Notes under the pieces: generated by a model
Seen by the model: only the letters and a program-made list of their open reading frames with translations
Database searches by the model: none
What the model was told of the DNA's origin: nothing
In this document: in pieces, positions 16,524-23,998 of the stretch
How positions within the stretch are numbered: the stretch's first letter is position 1
How the letters are laid out: the number at the start of each line of letters is the position of its first letter
Made by a program: the position numbers and the translations under genes
Assembly (NCBI GenBank): GCA_038240605.1
Contig: JBBSDP010000006.1
Location: forward strand, 58,180-122,179
Origin: JBBSDP01 sp038240605
GTDB taxonomy: Bacteria; Planctomycetota; Phycisphaerae; Tepidisphaerales; Tepidisphaeraceae
Direction of reading: 5' to 3'
Length of the DNA: 64,000 nucleotides

Positions 16524-19500
16524 TTGACGGAGAACGTGGTGGTTTTGTCATTTCTCCCACCGACTGGCTTGCTGCTGGATGTCGGGCCATTGCACGTCCT
16601 CGCCTTCGTCTCGCCGATCCGTCTGGAATACCTGTCGGTCTGGATGGCGCTGCTCCTGTTTGCGGTGGTCGCGGCGCCGATCGTCCTGCTGGGTCGGCGC
16701 TCGCTCAACGGACTTGGGCCGGTGCGGAAGTGGGTGGCGATCGGCATCCGCCTCGCCGTCCTCCTGTTGCTGGTGCTGATCATCGGCGGCGTGCGATTTC
16801 AGTCACGGCACAAGGACCTGGAGGTCATGGTCCTGCGCGACATCAGCCGTTCGACGGAGCTGGTCACCGACTATCCCGGCAAGACGCTTCAGGATTCGGT
16901 GGACGATTACCTGCGCGGCGTGACCCGCCAGGACAAGGACAAGCGGCCGGACGACCGGCTGGGGATCATCAGCTTCAAGGAGCGGGCCCTGGTCGACGCG
17001 ATGCCGGACAAGGAGCTCCGACTGGACACGCGGGGGATTCGCGACCCGGGCACCGGTACCGACACGGCCGCCGCCATTCAACTGGCGCTGGCGACGATGT
17101 CGCCTGATGCGATGCACCGGCTTCTGCTGATCTGGGATGGCAATCAGACGGTGGGAGATCTGGATGCGGCCGTATCGGCCGCCGCCGCTCAGCACGTTCC
17201 GATCGACGTGATGCCGCTGCACTATGACGTGCGCAACGAGACGATGGTCGATCGCTTCGTCGCCCCGCCCTTGCGTCGCGAGAACGAACCATTCACGATT
17301 GACGTCTATCTCAATTCCACCGCGGATGTGCCGGTTCGCGGAAAACTCAACGTCCTGCACAAGATCCAGGGAAAGCCGGAGTACCTGGTCAACGACATGC
17401 TTATCACGCTCCGGCCGGCGGAGGGGGACCGGCCCGGCGTGACCGTCCAGCACATTCACGTCCCGGCGCTGCACAACGCGGGCGTTCACCAGTTCCATGC
17501 GACGTTCACCCCGGACAAGGGCGGCCCCGCGGACGCCGTCACCACGGAGATCGGCGGCACGGGCGCGCCCGGCGCGAAGCAGCGGCCGCAGATCAACAAG
17601 GAAGCTGACGCGTTCACGATCGTCCGGGGCGAAGGGAAGGTGCTTTACGTTGACAACGTCCCAGGCGGCAGCGGGGCCGGGAGCCCCGGGCAGATCCTCG
17701 TGCAGGCGATGAAGCGACAGGGGATCGAGCTGCAATCGATCGGCATCGATCAGTTCCCCAACAACATCATCGAGCTCCAGAATTACGACGCGATCGTTCT
17801 GGCCAACGTGCCCCACGGCGCCGGCGGCATCGATCCCAACCAGGACAAGATGATCGCCACCTACGTCCACGACATGGGCGGCGGGCTGGTGATGATCGGC
17901 GGTGACGAATCGTTCGGTGCCGGGGGCTGGCAGAACACCGAGACCGAGAAGGTCCTTCCCGTCGACATGGAAATCCCCGCCCAGCGCCAGGTGGGCAAAG
18001 GGGCGCTGGTCCTGATCATGCACTCCTGCGAAATGCCGCAGGGTAACTACTGGGGCGAGCAATGCGGCATCAAGGCCGCCGACGCTCTTTCCGAACACGA
18101 TGAGATCGGTGTCATCAGCTACAACTGGGGCGGCGGCGGGGGCGTGAACGGGGCCGGCGGCAGCCAGTGGGATTTCAACCTCCAGGAACGGGGCGACGGC
18201 AGCGCCGTCAAGGCCGCCATCAAGAACATGAAGCTGGGAGACATGCCCAGCTTCGACGATTCGCTGAACGTCGCGCTCAACGGGATCAATGGCATTGGCG
18301 GCCTGAAAAATTCCAACGCCCGCCACAAGCACGTCACCATCATCAGCGACGGCGATCCCGCCGCGCCAAACGGCAACCTCGTCGCCCAATACCAGGCGGC
18401 GAAAGTGAGCGTCTCCACCGTCACCGTCTACCCGCACATGACCGGCGCGTCCGGACGGCCGCCGACGATGGACGACATCGCCAACCAGCTCAAGGGAAAG
18501 TCTTACGGGCCGATCGATTCCAATCCCAATCAGCTCCCGCAGATCTTCATCAAGGAGGCGACGGTCGTCCGCCGCAGCCTGATTCACGAGGACAACGCCG
18601 GTATCCCGATCGCGGCGCTGGACACCTCCGACGATTTCATCAAAGGGCTTGCGGACTTTCCCGCCGTCCGCGGCATGGTCCTCACGAGCCGTAAGAATGA
18701 CCCGAAGGTCGTCGTGCCGCTGGGGGCGGGAAAGATGAACGACCCGATCCTCGCCCATTGGCAGGCGGGGTTGGGCAAGTCCGCGGTCTTCACCTCTGAT
18801 GCCTGGAACAAATGGGCGGCGCGGTGGGTGGGGTCCAGCGTCTACGACAAGCTCTGGGCGCAGATCATTCGCGGCGTCTCGCGCGCGCCGATGAGCGCCG
18901 ACTTTGACGTTCAGACCACCGTGACGGGCGACAAGGGGAAGATCGTCGTCGAAGCCTTCAACAAGGACTCCTCGAGCCAGAACTTCCTCAGCGTCGGTGG
19001 AACGGTCGTCGGCGGACAGGACATGAAGGAGCACCCGGTCCGGCTCGTGCAGACCGGCCCCGGCACCTACGAGGGAACCTTCGATACCAACGGCCCCGGC
19101 AACTACGTCGTCGCGCTCAGTTACAGTGGCGGACCGGAGAATAAGGGCGGGATGCTCATCAGCGGCGTCGCCTTGAACAACGATCCCGAACTCCGCGACC
19201 TGCGCAGCAATGACACGCGCCTGGCGGAGATCGCCGACCGCACCGGCGGACGCCGGCTTGATCCCTGGGAGGCGCAGGCGGCCAACCTCTTCACCCGCGC
19301 GGGCGTGGCCGTCACCTCCTCGCCGATGCCGATCTGGGACCGCCTGATTCTCGTCCTGTTGCTGCTCATCCTGATCGACGTGGCGACGCGCCGGATCGCC
19401 TGGGACTGGGCGGCGACCAAGCGTCTCGCGTCCGCCGTCACTCGGCGCGTTCACGATTTCACCACGGTTCGCAAGGTGGAGTCGCGCCAGACGCTCGACG

Positions 19501-19808
19501 CGCTCAAGCGCGTGCGCGGCGAAGTGGCGGAGCAGAAGTTCAAGCCATCTGAAACGGCCGCCGGCACCGCCACGCCGCCTCCGGTACCTGCCGCGGTGCG
19601 GCCCGATCCGAAAGCGAAATTCCAGGCCAAAGGCGTCGAAGGGGAAATAACGCAGATGGTCGGCGGCGCCACCGACAAGCCGATCCCGCCGCCCCCGAAG
19701 AAGATCGAGCCGAAGGGCGGCTCTGGCTCCGGCAGCCATACCGGCTCACTGCTCGAGGCCAAGCGCCGTGCCCAGCAACAGATCAAGCGGAAGGAGCAGG
19801 GTGAATAG
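16524..19808 (+). CDS. VWA / glutamine-amidotransferase-like membrane protein (BatA/B-like, 1094 aa)
   Basis: Two N-terminal membrane helices (residues ~35-55 and ~75-93) precede a VWA-like domain with MIDAS-like DISRS in VMVLRDISRSTE (~105). A beta domain follows, then a class-I glutamine-amidotransferase-like fold beginning KVLYVDN (~373) with AIVLANVPHGAGG and MGGGLVMIGGDESFGAGG. A second VWA-like part (ALVLIMHSCEMP) lacks MIDAS residues, and a last membrane helix lies at ~940 (LILVLLLLILIDVATR). The cytoplasmic tail is Pro/Lys-rich. This is the planctomycete protein that usually accompanies MoxR and DUF58. The start used is TTG at 16524; GTG at 16539 has GGAG six bases upstream and is a good alternative. 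Confidence 0.85.
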   Translation: MTENVVVLSFLPPTGLLLDVGPLHVLAFVSPIRLEYLSVWMALLLFAVVAAPIVLLGRRSLNGLGPVRKWVAIGIRLAVLLLLVLIIGGVRFQSRHKDLEVMVLRDISRSTELVTDYPGKTLQDSVDDYLRGVTRQDKDKRPDDRLGIISFKERALVDAMPDKELRLDTRGIRDPGTGTDTAAAIQLALATMSPDAMHRLLLIWDGNQTVGDLDAAVSAAAAQHVPIDVMPLHYDVRNETMVDRFVAPPLRRENEPFTIDVYLNSTADVPVRGKLNVLHKIQGKPEYLVNDMLITLRPAEGDRPGVTVQHIHVPALHNAGVHQFHATFTPDKGGPADAVTTEIGGTGAPGAKQRPQINKEADAFTIVRGEGKVLYVDNVPGGSGAGSPGQILVQAMKRQGIELQSIGIDQFPNNIIELQNYDAIVLANVPHGAGGIDPNQDKMIATYVHDMGGGLVMIGGDESFGAGGWQNTETEKVLPVDMEIPAQRQVGKGALVLIMHSCEMPQGNYWGEQCGIKAADALSEHDEIGVISYNWGGGGGVNGAGGSQWDFNLQERGDGSAVKAAIKNMKLGDMPSFDDSLNVALNGINGIGGLKNSNARHKHVTIISDGDPAAPNGNLVAQYQAAKVSVSTVTVYPHMTGASGRPPTMDDIANQLKGKSYGPIDSNPNQLPQIFIKEATVVRRSLIHEDNAGIPIAALDTSDDFIKGLADFPAVRGMVLTSRKNDPKVVVPLGAGKMNDPILAHWQAGLGKSAVFTSDAWNKWAARWVGSSVYDKLWAQIIRGVSRAPMSADFDVQTTVTGDKGKIVVEAFNKDSSSQNFLSVGGTVVGGQDMKEHPVRLVQTGPGTYEGTFDTNGPGNYVVALSYSGGPENKGGMLISGVALNNDPELRDLRSNDTRLAEIADRTGGRRLDPWEAQAANLFTRAGVAVTSSPMPIWDRLILVLLLLILIDVATRRIAWDWAATKRLASAVTRRVHDFTTVRKVESRQTLDALKRVRGEVAEQKFKPSETAAGTATPPPVPAAVRPDPKAKFQAKGVEGEITQMVGGATDKPIPPPPKKIEPKGGSGSGSHTGSLLEAKRRAQQQIKRKEQGE

Positions 19809-19877
19809 CCCGCGATTCAGGCGCCTTGACGTCCGTTTCCCTTTGTCGAAAAACGTGTTCATAGCGAGAGCTCAATT

Positions 19878-20927
19878 ATGACTCAGACCAATGCCCCCGT
19901 CCCCGGAGTTGATCCCCAGGTCCACGCGTTATGCGAAGCGTTTCGCCGCGATTACCGCGCCGTTCAGGCGGAGATCGCCAAGGCGATCGTGGGGCACGAG
20001 GACATTATCGATGGCGTGCTGACCTGCCTCTTCGTCGGTGGCCATGCCTTGCTTGAAGGCGTACCGGGGCTCGGCAAGACCGCGCTGATCCGGACGCTCG
20101 CATCGGCCCTGAACCTCAAGTTCAGCCGTATCCAGTTCACGCCCGACCTGATGCCCGCCGACGTGATCGGCACCAACGTGATCATGGAGAACGAGCATGG
20201 GCAGCGAGCGTTCACGTTTATGAAAGGCCCGATCTTCGCGCAGATCGTCCTCGCCGACGAAATCAACCGCGCGACCCCCAAGACACAAAGCGCGCTGCTC
20301 GAGGCGATGCAGGAAAAGCAGGTGACGGCCGGCGGCGAGGTCCGCAAGCTCGAGGAGCCGTTCTTCGTGATGGCAACGCAGAACCCGCTCGAGCAGGAAG
20401 GGACCTATCCGCTCCCCGAGGCGCAGCTCGACCGGTTCTTCTTCAAGCTGATCGTGAAATATTCCAACCGCGAAGAGCTGCGCGCGATCCTCGATCGGAC
20501 GACGACCGGTCACAAGGTGCAGATCAACGCCGTGATCGACGGCCCGCGGATCATGGCCAACCAGGAGCTGGTGAAGCGCGTGGTGATCGCGCCGCACGTT
20601 CAGGACTTCGCGATCCGCTGCACGCTGGCGACGCACCCGCAGGGGCAGTTTGCGATCCCGATGGTGAACCAGTTCCTGCGCGTCGGCGCCAGCCCGCGCG
20701 CCGCCCAGGCGATCACCCTCGCCGCCAAGGTCCGCGCCCTGCTCGACGGCCGCTTCCACGTCAGCTTCAAGGACGTGAAGGAGGCGTGCGTCCCGGCCAT
20801 GCGCCACCGCGTGATCCTCAACTTCGAAGGGGAGGCTGAAGGCATCACCACCGACATGGTTCTCGAAAAAGTCGTCGCTGAAACCCCGACGACGATCGAA
20901 AGCGAGCTGGCGGCGGGGCGGGTGTAA
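19878..20927 (+). CDS. MoxR-family AAA+ ATPase
   Basis: A 349-aa AAA+ protein. Walker A is GVPGLGKT at residues 61-68, Walker B LADEINR at ~131-137, the sensor-1 region reads VMATQNPLEQEGTYPLPEAQLDRF, and the C-terminal lid domain ends VILNFEGEAEGITTDMVLEKV. MoxR ATPases act as chaperones for VWA-containing proteins; the VWA gene ends 69 bp upstream and a DUF58 gene lies 0.9 kb downstream, the usual partners. Cytosolic. Length and motifs are typical. Confidence 0.93.
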   Translation: MTQTNAPVPGVDPQVHALCEAFRRDYRAVQAEIAKAIVGHEDIIDGVLTCLFVGGHALLEGVPGLGKTALIRTLASALNLKFSRIQFTPDLMPADVIGTNVIMENEHGQRAFTFMKGPIFAQIVLADEINRATPKTQSALLEAMQEKQVTAGGEVRKLEEPFFVMATQNPLEQEGTYPLPEAQLDRFFFKLIVKYSNREELRAILDRTTTGHKVQINAVIDGPRIMANQELVKRVVIAPHVQDFAIRCTLATHPQGQFAIPMVNQFLRVGASPRAAQAITLAAKVRALLDGRFHVSFKDVKEACVPAMRHRVILNFEGEAEGITTDMVLEKVVAETPTTIESELAAGRV

Positions 20928-21048
20928 TCCCCAACGCGCCACGGCGATCGTGAACGATTTTCGAGTACGTGATCCGGACGCCGGCAAACCAGCCAACACC
21001 ATCTGACGGCCACGCTCCGGCCGGACCACGACCGTGGAATTGCTCGTC

Positions 21049-21309
21049 ATGCCGACTCCTATTTCGCCGCGCATCCCTTCACCGGACGAGCATCAGATCT
21101 GCGCCTTTGAGACGAACAACTTGATTGAAGCAGGCGCTTTGGCAGAGCAGCTTGTGGCCGGCGGCGTAGCTTGCGATGTGCAGGCAGTTTCGCCTGCCAC
21201 CCATCACGAAAAACCGAAACAACGCCTGATGATCTGGTCCGATGACGCATCACGGGCGGAGGAGATCATGAGGGCAATCCAGCGGCATGATGGGCAAGTT
21301 CGCTCGTGA
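21049..21309 (+). CDS. small DUF2007-like protein
   Basis: An 86-aa protein from ATG 21049 (GTG at 21034 would add five residues). CAFETNNLIEAGALAEQLVAGGVACDVQ followed by RLMIWSDDASRAEEIMRAI has the beta-alpha-beta pattern of DUF2007, a ferredoxin-fold domain called 'putative signal transducing protein': a short strand, an E-A-x-x-L helix picking among alternative residues, and a DDxxRAxEI helix. No signal peptide. It is placed between moxR and the hicBA pair. Confidence 0.6.
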   Translation: MPTPISPRIPSPDEHQICAFETNNLIEAGALAEQLVAGGVACDVQAVSPATHHEKPKQRLMIWSDDASRAEEIMRAIQRHDGQVRS

Positions 21310-21337
21310 CGGCATTGAGGGTTAGAATGGATCAACG

Positions 21338-21547
21338 ATGAAAGAGCTAATGTTCATTGTCGAACAGGAAGAGGATGGCGGTTTCGTTGCGCACGCAGTG
21401 GGCGAAAGCATCATCACCCAGGCCGATACGCGTGAAGGGCTGGATGAGATGATTCGTGATGCCGTTCGATGTCATTACGACCGGCCTGATGAAATGCCAA
21501 GTCGGGTCCGACTTCATTTCATCCGGGACGAGGTCTTGGCGCTGTGA
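21338..21547 (+). CDS. hicB: HicB-family antitoxin
   Basis: A 69-aa protein with the HicB partial RNase-H-like fold: MFIVEQEEDGGFVAHAVGESIITQADTREGLDEMIRDAV, the standard F-x-x-x-x-E-E-G-G-Y/F-x-A...T-Q-x-x-T-x-E-E pattern. Its stop overlaps the start of the hicA gene by four bases (GTGA). It should bind HicA and silence it, and often represses its own operon, although no separate DNA-binding domain is visible here. Antitoxin-first order, as in many hicBA loci. Confidence 0.85.
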   Translation: MKELMFIVEQEEDGGFVAHAVGESIITQADTREGLDEMIRDAVRCHYDRPDEMPSRVRLHFIRDEVLAL

Positions 21548-21786
21548 AGACGCCGCGTGACCTTTCATCTGATGATGTCATTCGCGCTTTGAGTAAGTTG
21601 GGCTATCGGATGGGCCGCCAATCCGGGAGTCATGTTCGCCTTACGACGACGGTCGGGGGTGAACATCATGTAACTGTACCGGCACACTACCCGATACGAG
21701 TTGGAACCTTGAATTCAATCATCGCGGAGGTGGCGAGTCATTTCCGGAAAACCAGACCGCGGATGATGGAAGAACTGTTTGGTTGA
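21544..21786 (+). CDS. hicA: HicA-family toxin (mRNA interferase)
   Basis: An 80-aa double-stranded-RNA-binding-like HicA: SSDDVIRALSKLGYRMGRQSGSHVRL has the G-x-x-x-x-R-Q-S-G-S-H motif with the catalytic histidine, and HHVTVPAHYPIRVGTLNSII has the VPxH...GTL motif. It is somewhat longer than most HicA proteins (about 60 aa). GTG start overlapping the hicB stop. Its 3' end runs into the region in front of the DUF58 gene, so the pair sits inside the MoxR-DUF58 gene row. Key residues are intact, so it is probably active. Confidence 0.88.
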   Translation: MKTPRDLSSDDVIRALSKLGYRMGRQSGSHVRLTTTVGGEHHVTVPAHYPIRVGTLNSIIAEVASHFRKTRPRMMEELFG

Positions 21787-21817
21787 AACTGAAGTCGGGC
21801 TAGCTGCTCGGTCAGCA

Positions 21818-22744
21818 ATGAAGCCGGTTATTGACATGGCCGTTCAATCTCTTCAACAACCACCGTCAAAAGCCCTCCTCGATCCCTCTTTCATGGCCCG
21901 TCTCGATCAGCTCGACGTCATGTCGCGCAAGCTTCTGGCGGGGAAGATGAAAGGCGAACGGCGGAGCAAGCAGCGCGGGCAGAGCGTGGAGTTTGCCGAC
22001 TATCGGAATTACGTGGTCGGCGATGACCTGCGCTTCATCGACTGGAACATCTACGCCCGCCTCGACCGCCTCTTCCTCAAGCTCTTCCTCGAGGAGGAAG
22101 ATCTCTCGCTCTACATCCTGCTCGACGTCAGCAAGAGTTGTGAGTACGGCAATCCAAACAAGGCGTACTACCTGAAACAGGTGGCGGCGGCGCTCGGGTA
22201 CATCGGGCTGGTGAACTACAACCGCGTCTCGATCGCCGCCATGGCCGACGGCATCGTCGCCGAGACGGGGGCGATGCGCGGGCGACGGAGGGTCTCGCAG
22301 ATGATCGAGTTCATCACCAAGCTCGAGTCCGCCGGCCCCAGTCACCTGGCCGAGGCGGCCAAGCGGTTCGCACTGGGGCACCGGCAGAAGGGCGTGCTGG
22401 TCGTGCTGTCGGACTTCTTCGACAAGGGGGGTTACGAGAACGGGCTTCGCTATGTGGCCGGTGGCAAGTACGACCTGTTCTGCGTGCAGGTCCTCTCGCC
22501 GCAGGAGATCGAGCCGGACCTCCAGGGAGACCTGAAGCTGCGAGACATGGAAGATGACGACACGGCGGAGGTCTCGATCACCCAGCCGCTGGTCAAGAAG
22601 TACAAGGCCAACCTGAACGCCTATTGCCTCTCGCTGAAGGACTACATTACGCGGCGCGGGGGCACCTACCTTTTCACGAGCACCGCGGTGCCGTTTGACA
22701 CCCTCGTTCTGAATTATCTCCGCGAGCGCGGGTTGCTGGGGTGA
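21818..22744 (+). CDS. DUF58 domain-containing protein
   Basis: A 308-aa protein from ATG 21818; ATG at 21836 and a TTG at 21779 inside hicA are alternatives, and none has a strong ribosome binding site. GQSVEFADYRNYVVGDDLRFIDW is the DUF58 signature, followed by LARLDRLF and a VWA-like fold with YILLDVSKSCEYG (DxSxS MIDAS). No membrane helix is visible, so this is the short soluble form. DUF58 proteins are regular partners of MoxR ATPases, encoded 0.9 kb upstream; the role of the pair is thought to be assembly or activation of VWA proteins at the envelope. Confidence 0.9.
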   Translation: MKPVIDMAVQSLQQPPSKALLDPSFMARLDQLDVMSRKLLAGKMKGERRSKQRGQSVEFADYRNYVVGDDLRFIDWNIYARLDRLFLKLFLEEEDLSLYILLDVSKSCEYGNPNKAYYLKQVAAALGYIGLVNYNRVSIAAMADGIVAETGAMRGRRRVSQMIEFITKLESAGPSHLAEAAKRFALGHRQKGVLVVLSDFFDKGGYENGLRYVAGGKYDLFCVQVLSPQEIEPDLQGDLKLRDMEDDDTAEVSITQPLVKKYKANLNAYCLSLKDYITRRGGTYLFTSTAVPFDTLVLNYLRERGLLG

Positions 22745-22824
22745 TGCGCGCTGCTCGCGGTGACGCACGACGTGACGGCGTTTGCTTTCCCGGCCCCGCG
22801 GTTTTGTTATAACCGCCTCGGCCG

Positions 22825-23709
22825 ATGTCAGTGCAACGAATCAAGCTAACGCTCGCATACCGGGGTACGCACTACCACGGCTGGCAACAACAGCCCGCCC
22901 TGGAAACGTACAGCGGTCCCGCCCCGCTGGAGGGGCACGGTATTCCCACCATTCAGGAGACGGTCAGCCGGACGATCGGCGGCATCGTCGGTCATCCGAT
23001 CACCCTGATGGGGTCCTCTCGGACTGATGCCGGCGTACACGCCAAGGGACAGGTCGCTCACTTCGATACCACGCAGATCACCATTCCCACCGAGGGACTC
23101 CGCCGTGCGGCCAACCATCGGTTGCCCGGCGACATCATCATCCACACCGCCGAACGCGTGCCGATGTCGTTCGACGCCCTTCGCTCCACCCTCCGCAAGC
23201 GCTACCAGTATTACATCTGGAACTCTCACGACCGCCCTGTCTTCTTCAACGACCTCGCCTGGCACCGCTGGCAGGAACTGGATACCGCCGCCATGGCCGA
23301 GGCGGCTTCGCATTTCGTGGGAGAGCACGATTTCACCAGCTTTGCGCGCCCGGGTCACGGCCGCGACACCACCGTGCGCACGATTCACGGCTGTGACGTC
23401 GTGGCCCGGACCCCGCGCATCGTGATCGGCGTCGAAGGCAGCGGATTCCTCTGGAACATGATCCGCATCATGGTCGGCACGCTGGTGCAGGTCGGCATGG
23501 GGCACTTCACGCCGGACGACATCCCTCGCATGCTTGCCGCCAAGGACAGGTCCACGTCGGGTCCGACCGCTCCGCCTCACGGGCTGTACCTCCAGTGGAT
23601 CCACCACGCCGACCCGCTTGAAGAGGACAAATCCGAATCGACGGCACAGCCGGCGGAGGAACTGAGCGGCAACACGACCGCCGGCGCTGCGATGACGACC
23701 GATGAATGA
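22825..23709 (+). CDS. truA: tRNA pseudouridine(38-40) synthase
   Basis: A 294-aa TruA. The catalytic aspartate is D68 in SSRTDAGVHAKGQ; other family blocks are KLTLAYRGTHYHGWQ at the start, KRYQYYIWN, DFTSFARPGH and GSGFLWNMIRIMVGTL. It makes pseudouridine at positions 38-40 of tRNA anticodon stems in the cytosol. Compared with typical TruA there is a ~15-residue insertion (ETYSGPAPLEGHG) between GWQQQ and PTIQ, and a ~25-residue Glu/Thr-rich tail. It lies 80 bp after the DUF58 gene. Confidence 0.93.
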   Translation: MSVQRIKLTLAYRGTHYHGWQQQPALETYSGPAPLEGHGIPTIQETVSRTIGGIVGHPITLMGSSRTDAGVHAKGQVAHFDTTQITIPTEGLRRAANHRLPGDIIIHTAERVPMSFDALRSTLRKRYQYYIWNSHDRPVFFNDLAWHRWQELDTAAMAEAASHFVGEHDFTSFARPGHGRDTTVRTIHGCDVVARTPRIVIGVEGSGFLWNMIRIMVGTLVQVGMGHFTPDDIPRMLAAKDRSTSGPTAPPHGLYLQWIHHADPLEEDKSESTAQPAEELSGNTTAGAAMTTDE

Positions 23710-23799
23710 GAGGCTGCTTCGACAACGCTGACATTTCAGTGCCGCGACCGCGAGGAAGCAACGGAGGGTCCAGGGTTCAGTGAAACCAGCGGGCGCTGC

Positions 23800-23871
23800 G
23801 AGCCGCGACCATCAGGGGAGCGATGTGCGTGGCCATGCACTTACTGTAACGCTCCCTCACGGTCGCGGCTC
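23800..23871. repeat. palindromic dispersed repeat, copy A
   Basis: A left arm GAGCCGCGACCATCAGGGG... (23800-23822) and a right arm CGCTCCCTCACGGTCGCGGC... (23850-23871) are near-perfect inverted repeats around a ~27-bp loop. Copy B of the same element lies in the next gene at 24663-24728. Copy A is in the intergenic space after truA. Confidence 0.85.
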
Positions 23872-23998
23872 GCTACGGTATGGGCGCGGTCGAGGCGTTT
23901 ATCCGCTCAGGGCGAGGCGAGTCCCCATGTTGTGACGCTGCGAGCGACCCGCAGGATCTTGCACGCCCACCGCACCGGATCGCCGATAGAGCGGTACG

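Noticed and set aside
16803..19739. A 978-codon open frame antisense to the VWA gene
   Set aside because: It mirrors the real gene's codon pattern in high-GC DNA, has no recognisable domain and is fully covered by the well-supported VWA protein.
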